64,000 bases of DNA. It comes from Fontibacterium meridianamericanum (GTDB lineage: Bacteria; Pseudomonadota; Alphaproteobacteria; Pelagibacterales; Pelagibacteraceae). The translations under genes and the position numbers were made by a program. Each line of letters starts with the position of its first letter. Position 1 is the first letter of the stretch. Positions 8,348 to 17,221 of the stretch are shown here, piece by piece. The notes beneath the pieces were generated by a model, which did not search any database, was not told the DNA's origin, and saw only the letters and a program-made list of their open reading frames with translations. The DNA lies in assembly GCA_965235635.1 (NCBI GenBank), contig CBDDYR010000002.1, positions 124,001-188,000 of the forward strand, written 5' to 3'.

Positions 8348-10278
8348 GACAAACATTCCTCATAATTTTTAGGTTCCTCATTTTGATTTTTTTCTGTTGT
8401 GCTTGCAACAAAACTTTTACTTACAACTTCTGCTCTCTGTATAGATTTCGACCTACAGTAGTAAAGACTCTTTAATCCTTTTTTCCAGGACTGGAAATGA
8501 ATTTGATGTAAATCTTTTTTATGAACATCTGCTGGTAGAAATATATTTAAAGATTGAGCTTGTGAAATATACGGCGTTCTATCTGCAGAAAGATCAATTA
8601 ACCAACGCTGATCTAATTCAAAGGCAGTTTTAAAAACATCTTTTTCTTCTTGAGTTAAAAAATCTAGATGTTGAACTGATCCTTGGTTTGTCGTAATTGA
8701 AGACCAAGTCTCGTTATTATTTTTTCCATATTTATTAAGAACTTCCTCTAAAAATTTATTTCTAACATTAAAAGAACCCGATAATGTTTTATGGGTGTAG
8801 CTATTTCCAGCAATAGGTTCAATTCCTGGTGATGAACCGCCACAAATAATAGAAATTGAAGCAGTTGGAGCTATTGCAGTTTTATTAGAAAATCTCTCCA
8901 TTATTCCGTAATCTTTTGCATCCGGACAAGGTCCTCTTTCTTCGGCAAGTTTTTTTGAAGCTTTATTAACTTCTTGATCAATATATTTAAATATTTTTGT
9001 ATTCCAAACTTTTGCCATTACAGATTCAAAAGGAATTAAATTTTTTTGTAAGAATGAGTGAAATCCCATCACCCCAAGACCAACACTTCTTTCACGATAC
9101 GCTGAATATTTTGCATCTTTGAAAGAGTCTGGAGCTTTTTCTATAAACTCACTTAAAATATTATCTAAGAATCTCATAACGTCTTCAACAAAATTTTTGT
9201 CATCCTTCCACTCATCGTACGTTTCTAAATTTATTGAAGATAAACAACAAACAGCGGTTCTATCTTTTCCGTTTTTATCAACTCCTGTTGGTAAAGTAAT
9301 TTCAGAGCATAAATTTGAAGTCTTAACAGTTAATCCTGCAAGCTTATGATGTTGAGGGATCATTCTATTAACAGTATCAATAAAAATAATATAGGGTTCT
9401 CCTGTTTCAACTCTTGCAGTTAAAAGTCTAATCCATAAATTTCTTGCAGAAATTGTTGCTTGAACCGTTCCATCATAAGGACTCTTGAGTGCCCACTGTT
9501 CATCTAATTCAACAGCTCTCATAAACGCATCTGTTACTAAAACACCATGATGAAGATTTAATGCTTTTCTATTTGGATCTCCTCCGGTTGGTCTTCTCAT
9601 TTCAATAAACTCTTCAATCTCGGGATGATCAATTTGCAAGTAACAAGCAGCAGACCCTCTTCGTAAAGATCCTTGACTAATTGCTAACGTCAAAGAATCC
9701 ATTACTTTAATAAAAGGAATAATTCCTGAAGTTTTTCCAACTCTTCCTATTTTTTCACCAATAGATCTTAAATTTCCCCAATAACTTCCTATTCCTCCTC
9801 CTCTTGCTGCAAGCCAAACGTTTTCAGACCAAAGATCTAAAATTCCGTCTAAGCTGTCATTGGCTTCGTTTAAGAAACAAGATATCGGCAGTCCTCTGTC
9901 AGTCCCAGCATTTGATAATACGGGTGTCGCTGGCATGAACCACAGATTACTAATGTAGTTATAAATCCTTTGAGCATGTAGATTATTATCTGCATAATTT
10001 GCTGCAACTCTAGCAAATAAATCTTGATATGATTCTCCTTCAGCTAAATATCTGTCATCTAAAGTTGCTTTACCGAAATTTGTTAATTTTGAATCTTTTG
10101 AACGATCAATTTTAATTGTGATGCCTTTTTCATTTTGAAATAATTCTGTTTCTTTAGTTAGAGAAAAAAGATCTGGTTTTTTTAGATCTTGAACATTAGA
10201 TTTTGGAGTTGATGTTGGAATATCGATTCCTTTGTCCAAAACGAGATTCTTGATGGCCAAAGCCAAATTATCTTGCAT
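8338..10278 (-). CDS. nrdA: Ribonucleotide reductase class Ia, alpha subunit
   Basis: The catalytic subunit reduces ribonucleoside diphosphates to deoxyribonucleotides. Visible are LPISCFLNE (first redox Cys), SNLCSEITLPTG (thiyl-radical Cys with Asn and Glu), AVCCLSSINLETY (second redox Cys) and a C-terminal YEECLSCQ tail, the CxxC that is re-reduced by thioredoxin. The 646 residues from M at 10278 lack an obvious N-terminal ATP-cone, so overall dATP inhibition may be absent or different from that of the 761-residue Escherichia coli NrdA. An upstream ATG at 10314 would add 12 residues with no family support. Operon with nrdB. Confidence 0.94.
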   Translation of the reverse strand: MQDNLALAIKNLVLDKGIDIPTSTPKSNVQDLKKPDLFSLTKETELFQNEKGITIKIDRSKDSKLTNFGKATLDDRYLAEGESYQDLFARVAANYADNNLHAQRIYNYISNLWFMPATPVLSNAGTDRGLPISCFLNEANDSLDGILDLWSENVWLAARGGGIGSYWGNLRSIGEKIGRVGKTSGIIPFIKVMDSLTLAISQGSLRRGSAACYLQIDHPEIEEFIEMRRPTGGDPNRKALNLHHGVLVTDAFMRAVELDEQWALKSPYDGTVQATISARNLWIRLLTARVETGEPYIIFIDTVNRMIPQHHKLAGLTVKTSNLCSEITLPTGVDKNGKDRTAVCCLSSINLETYDEWKDDKNFVEDVMRFLDNILSEFIEKAPDSFKDAKYSAYRERSVGLGVMGFHSFLQKNLIPFESVMAKVWNTKIFKYIDQEVNKASKKLAEERGPCPDAKDYGIMERFSNKTAIAPTASISIICGGSSPGIEPIAGNSYTHKTLSGSFNVRNKFLEEVLNKYGKNNNETWSSITTNQGSVQHLDFLTQEEKDVFKTAFELDQRWLIDLSADRTPYISQAQSLNIFLPADVHKKDLHQIHFQSWKKGLKSLYYCRSKSIQRAEVVSKSFVASTTEKNQNEEPKNYEECLSCQ

Positions 10279-10310
10279 AACTCTATATTTTATTAGATTT
10301 TTATGGTAAA

Positions 10311-10325
10311 ACAACTACATGTTGT
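10311..10325. promoter_or_regulatory. Short inverted repeat upstream of nrdA
   Basis: ACAAC-TACAT-GTTGT forms a 15-bp partial palindrome 33 bases ahead of the preferred nrdA start. The core ACTACATGTTG recurs exactly, in the same orientation to the gene, upstream of the HU gene at 46338-46348. It is only broadly reminiscent of an NrdR box and does not match that consensus. Operator function is a guess. Confidence 0.3.
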
Positions 10326-10364
10326 GTTACAAAATCATGAATATACTATTAATAAGCATACTTC

Positions 10365-10386
10365 AATAGAACATTAATAGAACATT
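10365..10386. repeat. Perfect tandem 11-bp repeat in nrdA/manB divergent promoter region
   Basis: The unit AATAGAACATT occurs twice head to tail with no mismatch in the gap between nrdA (minus) and the phosphomannomutase gene (plus). Eleven bases is about one helical turn, so both copies face the same side of the DNA, as for a regulator bound cooperatively. It may also be chance in A+T-rich DNA. Confidence 0.5.
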
Positions 10387-10451
10387 ATAAAAAAGTCAAT
10401 TAAAAAAATTTAATTTTGATAAACCATTAAAAATAACAATTAATTTTTTTA

Positions 10452-11906
10452 ATGAATTCGAAGAGTATTAACATAAATAAAAATGGATTTAGAGAGTACG
10501 ACGCGAGATGGTTGTATCCGAAAGAGATTAATCTAGAGGGAATAAAAAATTTAGGTATCGGTCTTGGAACACAAATCACAAATAGAACCAAAAAAAATCC
10601 AAGAGTAATTGTCGGTCAAGACTATCGTTCATACAGCGAAGAAATAAAAAAATCCCTAACAGAAGGATTGATGTTAGCTGGTTGTCAAGTTGAAGATGTA
10701 GGCCTATCTCTTTCACCCATGGTTTATTTTGCACAATTTGAACTCAATGCTGATGGGGTAGCTATGGTTACAGCTAGTCATAATGAAAATGGTTGGACTG
10801 GAGTTAAAATGGGAATTGAAAAAGGATTAACTCATGCACCAGATGAAATGAATGAACTTAAGGATATTGTTTTAAATCAAAAATTTAAATTTGATAAAGG
10901 TTCATATAAAGAAATTAAAGGATTTAAAGAAATTTATATAAATAATCTAATATCAAAAAATAAAATACAAAAAAAAATTAAAGCAGTTGTTGCTTGTGGA
11001 AATGGAACCGCTGGAGTTTTTGCGCCTCAAATTTTAAAAGGAATTGGTTGTGAAGTAATAGAATTGGACTGTAATTTAGATTTTACTTTTCCAAAATATA
11101 ATCCAAATCCTGAAGATTTAGAAATGTTACATGAAATTGCGAAAGCTGTAAAAGACAACAATGCAGATGTTGGTTTTGGTTTTGATGGAGATGGAGATAG
11201 AGTTGGAGTCATTGATAACAAAGGAGAGGAAATATTTTCAGATAAAATTGGACTTTTAATAGCCCGAAACCTTGCCCCTAAATACAAAGGATCTAAATTT
11301 ATAGTAGATGTAAAGTCTACCGGTTTGTTTGCTAAAGATAAAATTCTAAAAGAAAATAACTGTGAGACGATTTACTGGAAAACCGGACACTCCCATATTA
11401 AAAGAAAAGTTAATCAGATTAAGGCACTTGCTGGATTTGAAAAAAGTGGTCACTTCTTCTTTAACAAGCCACTAGGATATGGTTATGATGATGGGATTAA
11501 TTCGGCGCTTCAGGTTTGCCATCTACTTAATGAGCAGAATAAAAAAATGAGTGAAATAATTAATGAATTACCAAAAACCTATCAAACACCTACTATGGCT
11601 CCATTTTGCAAAGATGAAGAAAAATATTTAGTGGTTGAAGATTTAATTAAACAAGTAGAAACATTAAAGCTTAAAAATACTAAAATAGATAACCAATTTA
11701 TTACAGATATTTTAACTGTTAATGGTGTAAGGTTTTCATTAGAAGATGGTTCTTGGGGGTTGATAAGAGCTTCCTCCAATAAACCCTCTTTAGTTATAGT
11801 AACTGAAAGCCCATCATCTAATGATCGAAAGAAAAAGATCTTTGATTTTATTGATAATTTATTACAAAAGACTGGAAAAATTGGCGAATACGACCAAAAA
11901 ATTTAG
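10452..11906 (+). CDS. manB: Phosphomannomutase/phosphoglucomutase
   Basis: A soluble alpha-D-phosphohexomutase that interconverts hexose 6- and 1-phosphates for nucleotide sugars and envelope glycans. The 484 residues contain the phosphoserine loop TASHNENGWTGVK near residue 107, the metal loop GFDGDGDRVG near 243, the sugar-binding GFEKSGHFFF near 330 and a C-terminal phosphate-binding region (GSWGLIRASSNKPSL). Layout fits AlgC/ManB-type enzymes; which hexose is preferred cannot be told. It starts about 170 bases from divergent nrdA and ends overlapping the convergent 161-codon gene by four bases. Confidence 0.9.
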   Translation: MNSKSININKNGFREYDARWLYPKEINLEGIKNLGIGLGTQITNRTKKNPRVIVGQDYRSYSEEIKKSLTEGLMLAGCQVEDVGLSLSPMVYFAQFELNADGVAMVTASHNENGWTGVKMGIEKGLTHAPDEMNELKDIVLNQKFKFDKGSYKEIKGFKEIYINNLISKNKIQKKIKAVVACGNGTAGVFAPQILKGIGCEVIELDCNLDFTFPKYNPNPEDLEMLHEIAKAVKDNNADVGFGFDGDGDRVGVIDNKGEEIFSDKIGLLIARNLAPKYKGSKFIVDVKSTGLFAKDKILKENNCETIYWKTGHSHIKRKVNQIKALAGFEKSGHFFFNKPLGYGYDDGINSALQVCHLLNEQNKKMSEIINELPKTYQTPTMAPFCKDEEKYLVVEDLIKQVETLKLKNTKIDNQFITDILTVNGVRFSLEDGSWGLIRASSNKPSLVIVTESPSSNDRKKKIFDFIDNLLQKTGKIGEYDQKI

Positions 11907-12388
11907 TTTCCTTTGGTCCAATATCCATAAACGCACCGCGTCCCATTTCTAGAACAATCAAATACATCGTTTAGAACTCCATCAATAACAACTGTTAAAT
12001 GTTTAGAGCAAGACACAATTAATGTTCCCATAGGCAACTCTTCTTTTTTTAAATGAACCTTACAACCTTGTCCAACGAACATTGTAGGCGTCCATTTCCA
12101 ACCTAACTTTTTTAAATATTTATTCAATACTTCCCTATGAGTACCAGTTCGTGGTGTATCATGACTTTTTTTTAAACTTCGAGCTAGTTTAGTTCTTGAT
12201 GTATTTCTAAATTCTTGATTAGCTTTAAATAAATCATCGTAAACTTTTTGGTAAGGTATACCTGTTGCAATAGCGATAGATCTTACCACACAGTCTCCGG
12301 CTTGTCCTTTATAACCGGCAGCAGCTCTACCACCATCATTAATTTTTAATTCTAAATTGCTACGTGAAAATAATTTTTTAAAAAACAT
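11903..12388 (-). CDS. Uncharacterised papain-like Cys/His protein
   Basis: I do not recognise a named gene. The 161-residue soluble protein has GDCVVRSIAIATG at 31-43, which resembles the nucleophile helix of papain-fold (C39-like) proteins with Cys33. It also has SKHLTVVIDG around His130 and DVFDCSRNGTRCVYGYW at 141-157 with candidate acidic residues, so a Cys-His-Asp arrangement is possible. Similar short proteins occur in marine bacteria and phages as I recall, without known function. Cys109, Cys127, Cys145 and Cys152 could alternatively bind metal. It lies downstream of the CoA-transferase on the same strand. Confidence 0.6.
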   Translation of the reverse strand: MFFKKLFSRSNLELKINDGGRAAAGYKGQAGDCVVRSIAIATGIPYQKVYDDLFKANQEFRNTSRTKLARSLKKSHDTPRTGTHREVLNKYLKKLGWKWTPTMFVGQGCKVHLKKEELPMGTLIVSCSKHLTVVIDGVLNDVFDCSRNGTRCVYGYWTKGN

Positions 12389-12406
12389 TTAATAAGACTT
12401 TTAAAT

Positions 12407-13612
12407 TTATTTACTGGGAGAATAAATTATTTTATTTTTAATTAAATTGTTAATCTCGGCTTTGCTAAAACCATAATCAATTAAAACTTCTATTGTATGT
12501 TCACCAAATATAGGAGCTCCTTTTGATTTTTCTACTTTAGATTTTGAAAACTTAATAGGCATGCCAACAGACTTGTATTCTCCGGCTTTAGTGTTTTTAA
12601 CTTCAATAATCATTTCTCTATATTTTGTTTGAGAATCTTCAAACATTTCCTCTATAGTATTAATAGGTCCACACGGAAGACCTTTTTGATCAAATATATT
12701 TAACCATTCTTTTGAAGTTTTTTTAACCATTTCATTATTTAAGATTTCAATAAGTGGTTGTAAATTTTTCATGCGACTAGCATTGCTATTAAATCGCTTA
12801 TCTTCCTGTAAATCTTTTCTTCCTAAAGCCTCTAATAAATGAATCCAATTATTTTGATTTGAAGCTCCAACGGTAATCCATTTATCTTTAGTTTTAAAAG
12901 CTTGATAGGGAGCTGTTAATGGATGAGCTGATCCTAAAGGTCCTGGTGATTTTCCAGTAGCACTTGTAATTGCTGACTGCCAATAAGTATGAATAATTCC
13001 AGCTTCGTATAAAGAGGTATCAACTCTCTGTCCTTCTCCAGTTTTGTCTCGGTGAATTAAAGCAGCGAGTATACCTGCTGCGCCTAAAATTCCTGCTGTG
13101 ATATCTGTTATAGGGGCGCCAACTTTCATCGGTGGTTTATCTGTACTTTCGCCTGTAATACTCATTAGACCTGTCATTCCTTGAGCAATTAAATCAAATC
13201 CTCCTTTGTCAGCATAAGGTCCTGTTCTTCCATATCCGGAAATTTCACATAAAATTATTTTGGGGTTTATTTTTTTAAGCTCTTCATAACCAATACCTAA
13301 CTTTTCTAAGGTTCCTTTTCTAAAATTTTCAACTATTACATCGGTTTTTTTAACCATTTTTTTAAAGACTTCTTTGCCATCATCACTTTTTAAATCTAAA
13401 GCAAATCCTTTTTTATTTCGATTCATAGTCATAAAAGCTGCGGCCTCTCCATTAATATCGGGTGGAGTAAATCTTCTAGTATCATCTCCATCTGGAATTT
13501 TTTCTATTTTAATTACATCAGCACCAAGATCAGCAAGAAGTAAACCACAGCTTGGCCCTGCCATAATTTGTGCAAGCTCAAGAACTTTAATGCCATGAAT
13601 AGGTCCTGGCAT
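12407..13612 (-). CDS. Class III (CaiB/BaiF) CoA-transferase
   Basis: Family III CoA-transferases move CoA between carboxylates through an aspartyl intermediate. The 401 residues begin GPIHGIKVLELAQIMAGPSCG, contain MNRNKKGFALDLK and VENFRKGTLEKLG, and carry the catalytic Asp170 in GAPITDITAG. The gene is two bases downstream of an enoyl-CoA hydratase-like gene and belongs to the run dctP-dctQ-dctM-hydratase-CoA-transferase. That order suggests that a carboxylate imported by the TRAP system is activated here and hydrated or isomerised by its neighbour. The substrate is not readable from sequence. Confidence 0.88.
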   Translation of the reverse strand: MPGPIHGIKVLELAQIMAGPSCGLLLADLGADVIKIEKIPDGDDTRRFTPPDINGEAAAFMTMNRNKKGFALDLKSDDGKEVFKKMVKKTDVIVENFRKGTLEKLGIGYEELKKINPKIILCEISGYGRTGPYADKGGFDLIAQGMTGLMSITGESTDKPPMKVGAPITDITAGILGAAGILAALIHRDKTGEGQRVDTSLYEAGIIHTYWQSAITSATGKSPGPLGSAHPLTAPYQAFKTKDKWITVGASNQNNWIHLLEALGRKDLQEDKRFNSNASRMKNLQPLIEILNNEMVKKTSKEWLNIFDQKGLPCGPINTIEEMFEDSQTKYREMIIEVKNTKAGEYKSVGMPIKFSKSKVEKSKGAPIFGEHTIEVLIDYGFSKAEINNLIKNKIIYSPSK

Positions 13613-13614
13613 AA

Positions 13615-14397
13615 TTATTTATTTTTAAATTTAGGTTTTATTTTATTTAAAAACGATTTGTATCCGATATTAAAATCTTCAGTGTCATAACATTTGTATC
13701 CTTGGTCATTCATCTTATCTGTAATTTTTTCATTATTTAATAGCTCCTTTGCAAACTTTTTATGCCATCTTGCAACTAATGGGGCTCCATCTGCTATTCT
13801 TTCTGCTGTTTGGTAAGCTTCTTTCTCAACATCAATATCAGTAACGATCTTATTAACTAGACCTTTTTGTAAAGCCTCAGCAGCATCAAAAACCCTGCCT
13901 TCTAATAAAATTTCTAAAGCAACACTTTTTCCAACTAAATTAATTAAAGGCTGCATTTCTCTTGGTGCCATTGTTAGACCAAGTCTATTAATGGGCACCC
14001 CAAATCTAGATGATTTTCCACATATTCTAATGTCGCAACAAGAAGCTATTTCTAAACCTCCTCCAACACAAATCCCCTCAATTAATGCAACTGTTGGAAT
14101 AGGGCAATTTAATATGGCTCCTAGTGTAGAGTGTAAAAACTTTCCATAATCTTTTGATTGTTTGCTATTAGATCGTTCAGTTGTAAATTCGCTAATATCA
14201 TTACCTGGTGAAAAAGATTTTCCTCCGTTTCCTCTAATTACGATACATCTTAAATTTTTATTAGTAGATAATTTTTTAAATATATCACCTAGTTCCTTCC
14301 ACATTGGTTTTGTTAATGCATTTAATTTTTCAGGACGATTTAACGATATTTCAATTATGTAATTGCTAATTTTTTTTTGTAAAATTAGTTTTGACAT
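13615..14397 (-). CDS. Enoyl-CoA hydratase/isomerase family protein
   Basis: Crotonase-fold protein acting on a CoA thioester. From M at 14397 it begins MSKLILQKKISNYIIEISLNRP (the frame extends to 14421 without support). GKSFSPGNDISEF and GICVGGGLEIASCCD form the two oxyanion-hole regions, and the Glu in GGGLEIA matches the first catalytic glutamate of hydratases. The second glutamate, normally in FGxPExxLG, is replaced: the sequence reads FGVPINRLGL. A standard syn-hydration may therefore not be the reaction; isomerase, lyase or one-glutamate hydratase chemistry is possible. Its position between TRAP genes and a CoA-transferase implies a shared substrate. Confidence 0.85.
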   Translation of the reverse strand: MSKLILQKKISNYIIEISLNRPEKLNALTKPMWKELGDIFKKLSTNKNLRCIVIRGNGGKSFSPGNDISEFTTERSNSKQSKDYGKFLHSTLGAILNCPIPTVALIEGICVGGGLEIASCCDIRICGKSSRFGVPINRLGLTMAPREMQPLINLVGKSVALEILLEGRVFDAAEALQKGLVNKIVTDIDVEKEAYQTAERIADGAPLVARWHKKFAKELLNNEKITDKMNDQGYKCYDTEDFNIGYKSFLNKIKPKFKNK

Positions 14398-14401
14398 TTT
14401 A

Positions 14402-15682
14402 TTATCTATAAAAATACTCAACTAAAGACATTGGAACTATAGGAACATAAGTAGAAAGTAATAATATAAAAATCAAAACAGCTACAAAAATAACATTTAC
14501 TTTAGATGCTGCCCACATATCTGTTTTTGCAATAGAACATGCAACAGCAAGAACGCTAGCAACAGGTGGGGTTTGTTGACCGATAGCTAAATTTAAAGTG
14601 ACGATAATACCAAAATGAACAGGGTCTATTCCTAAACTATTAATTAAAGGCATGACCACCGGTACGACCAAAATTATTGCAGCGGCAGAATGTAAAAAGA
14701 ACCCAATAATAAATAAAAAAATATTTAGGATTGCTAAAATTAAATATTTATTTTGAGTTAACGTCGTTAACGACAAGGCAATTTTTTGAGGAATTTGTTC
14801 TACAGTTAGAAATTCTCCAAGGAGCATAGAAGATGCGACTAACAACATCACAGTTGCTGTTTGCGATCCTCCTTCTACGGTTGCATCAAAAAATTGTTTT
14901 AAATTAAATTCTTTGTAAATGAATGCTATTACTAAAGCAGCAACTACTGCTAAACCAGCGCCTTCCGTTGCCGTTACAAATCCACCAAATATTCCACCTA
15001 AAATTATTATGGGCAATGTAAAAGCTAATGCTGCTTCTTTTGTGGTTCTTTTTAAATTTTTTAGATTGAAAGATTCTTCAATTGGTAAATTTTTTCTTTT
15101 GGCATAAATATAGGATACTCCCATCATTAAAAAACCACCTAAAAATCCTGGAATAAACCCTGCAACAAATAATTGTTCAACTGAACAACCAGCAATTACC
15201 GCATACAATATCATCGGAATTGATGGCGGAATAATAATTGCAAGAGAAGAGGCGGAGGAAACAACTGATGCTGCATACTCTGGTGAATAACCTTTTTCTT
15301 TCATTGCAGGTATTAAAATTGAACCTAATGCAGAAGCATCAGCAACTGCGGAACCAGAAATTTCAGCAAAAAACATTGATGTTGCAATTGTGATCATGCT
15401 TAGTCCACCTTTAATAAAACCAACTAAAGCAGAGGCAAAAGCAATTAATCTTCTTGAAATACCAGAACTATTCATAATAGCTCCAGCTAAAATAAATAAA
15501 GGAATAGCAATCAATGGAAAGCTTTTTGCCCCATTATACATAGCAAGAGCTGTGTTAACTAAATATTGAGGTCCTGTTTTAACAACCATTGCAACTATTG
15601 TTGCGACCGCAATACTAATCGCTATAGGAATGTTTATAAAAAGTAAAAATAACAAAACTGAAAACAATAATAAAACTAACAT
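14402..15682 (-). CDS. dctM: TRAP transporter large permease, DctM family (system 1)
   Basis: The main membrane channel of a tripartite ATP-independent periplasmic transporter, which imports organic acids with sodium ions. The 426 residues form about 12 membrane segments with family motifs such as FAEISGSAVADASALGSILIP, SLAIIIPPSIPMILYAV and GIIVTLNLAIGQQTPPVASVL. The start ATG overlaps the stop of dctQ by one base. It is followed five bases later by the hydratase-like gene. Confidence 0.94.
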   Translation of the reverse strand: MLVLLLFSVLLFLLFINIPIAISIAVATIVAMVVKTGPQYLVNTALAMYNGAKSFPLIAIPLFILAGAIMNSSGISRRLIAFASALVGFIKGGLSMITIATSMFFAEISGSAVADASALGSILIPAMKEKGYSPEYAASVVSSASSLAIIIPPSIPMILYAVIAGCSVEQLFVAGFIPGFLGGFLMMGVSYIYAKRKNLPIEESFNLKNLKRTTKEAALAFTLPIIILGGIFGGFVTATEGAGLAVVAALVIAFIYKEFNLKQFFDATVEGGSQTATVMLLVASSMLLGEFLTVEQIPQKIALSLTTLTQNKYLILAILNIFLFIIGFFLHSAAAIILVVPVVMPLINSLGIDPVHFGIIVTLNLAIGQQTPPVASVLAVACSIAKTDMWAASKVNVIFVAVLIFILLLSTYVPIVPMSLVEYFYR

Positions 15683-16161
15683 TAATCCTTCATGGTTTGT
15701 TTATAAGTTTCTTCATAAGAAAAAAACTCAGAGATAATAATTAAGATAGATGAGGCTGGGATTACAGCTTGTACAAAGGACTGCGGAATCCAATCCAGTG
15801 TAACTAAAGTATCTCCTCTTAGAACAATGATAACTTTTGTTCCGTAGTAAGTTAAAATTAAAAAAAATAAAAAAATAATTATCTTGGACAGAACAAATAA
15901 TATTTTTCTAATATCTTTTGGAAAAACCTTTATTAAAGTAGGCATTCCAATATGAAGTCCCTTTAACGAAGCATACGCAGAACCAAAATAAGTAATCCAA
16001 GCAAGTTGGATTCCTGCAACTTCATCATACCAAACTAGAGAATGCCCAGACCACCTAAAACAAACTCCTACAACCACTGTCAATGATAGAAAAATCATCT
16101 GCAAAAAAATAAAATATTGCAGATATCTATCGTAAGACTTTACCGATGAAGTAGAGACCAT
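15682..16161 (-). CDS. dctQ: TRAP transporter small permease, DctQ family (system 1)
   Basis: The 159-residue protein has four predicted membrane helices and the family motif around WYDEVAGIQLAWITYFGSAYA. It associates with DctM to form the membrane part of the transporter. It lies 18 bases after dctP and overlaps dctM by one base, so the three are cotranscribed. Confidence 0.92.
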   Translation of the reverse strand: MVSTSSVKSYDRYLQYFIFLQMIFLSLTVVVGVCFRWSGHSLVWYDEVAGIQLAWITYFGSAYASLKGLHIGMPTLIKVFPKDIRKILFVLSKIIIFLFFLILTYYGTKVIIVLRGDTLVTLDWIPQSFVQAVIPASSILIIISEFFSYEETYKQTMKD

Positions 16162-16179
16162 TTTTATTAAAACTAAAAT

Positions 16180-17160
16180 TTACTTAGTCTTTGCTAGATC
16201 TAATATTTTAGAAATAAGCGTTGCGCCTGATTTAACATCTGTGGCAAATTCTTTGTAAATTGGGTCGCTTGCTTTTACAAAAGCATCTCTATTTGCTGTA
16301 TTTACTTTTACACCAGCATCTTGAACTACTTTTAATAATGAAACTTCCATTTCTGCAGCTCGTTTATAGACGAAAGGCTGAGTATCTTTTGCAGCTTGTT
16401 CTAAAATTTTTCTTACATCTTCTGGTAATTTATTCCAACTTTCTTTGTGAACAACTACAAACGCAGGTGTGTAAACATGGTTAGTGACACTTAAAAACTT
16501 TTGTACTTCATGGAATTTTGCGCTTGTAATCTGAGTATAAGGATTTTCTTGTCCATCAATTGTTCCAGTCTTTAGAGCAACGAAGACGTCACCAAATGCC
16601 ATGGGAGTTGGATTTGCTCCATAAGCTTGGAACATTTTTACTCTCCATTTTCCTTCTGGAACTCTTAATTTAATTCCTTTTAGATCGTCGGGAACATTGA
16701 TTGGTTTTTTATTATTTGTAATTTGTCTAAACCCATTTTCCCAAACAGCTAACACTTTATAGCCAGTTTTTTCCTCTAAATTTTTTGAAAGTATTGGGTT
16801 AACTACTTCTTTCTCAACTTTAGACATATGATTTCTGTCTTTAATAATATATGGCATTTCAAATACGCCAAATTCATCATGAACAGTAGACATAAATGTT
16901 GATGGAACCGCCATTTCTAATGTTCCTAATTTTACTTTTTGCATCATTTCTTTATCGCTACCTAATTGACTAGAGCCAAAATTTACAACTTTTGCTTTTG
17001 TACCTAATTTACTATTAGCAAGTTTTGCAAAATGCTCGGCTGAGTCATTAAATAAAGATCCAGGTTCACCCACATGACCAATTTTAATTTCAATTGCTCT
17101 TGCTGAAAAAGTAACGAGAAATAATATTGTTGCCGCTGCAAAAAGTTTTTTAAATAACAT
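16180..17160 (-). CDS. dctP: TRAP transporter substrate-binding protein, DctP family (system 1)
   Basis: Periplasmic binding protein that delivers a carboxylate to the DctQM permease. Residues 1-22 form a cleavable signal peptide (MLFKKLFAAATILFLVTFSA then RA). The mature part shows GHVGEPGSLFND, MPYIIKDRNHM and GIKLRVPEGKWR, whose Arg is the usual carboxylate anchor, then GTIDGQENPYTQI. Length 326 is normal. A strong AGGGGA ribosome site precedes the start. Ligand cannot be named; the adjacent CoA-transferase and hydratase suggest an organic acid that is metabolised as a CoA ester. Confidence 0.93.
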   Translation of the reverse strand: MLFKKLFAAATILFLVTFSARAIEIKIGHVGEPGSLFNDSAEHFAKLANSKLGTKAKVVNFGSSQLGSDKEMMQKVKLGTLEMAVPSTFMSTVHDEFGVFEMPYIIKDRNHMSKVEKEVVNPILSKNLEEKTGYKVLAVWENGFRQITNNKKPINVPDDLKGIKLRVPEGKWRVKMFQAYGANPTPMAFGDVFVALKTGTIDGQENPYTQITSAKFHEVQKFLSVTNHVYTPAFVVVHKESWNKLPEDVRKILEQAAKDTQPFVYKRAAEMEVSLLKVVQDAGVKVNTANRDAFVKASDPIYKEFATDVKSGATLISKILDLAKTK

Positions 17161-17221
17161 GAAGTATCCCCTTAATTTTTAATTTTAATTTAATTATTGT
17201 AACTAATTAAAGTGGCGAAAT

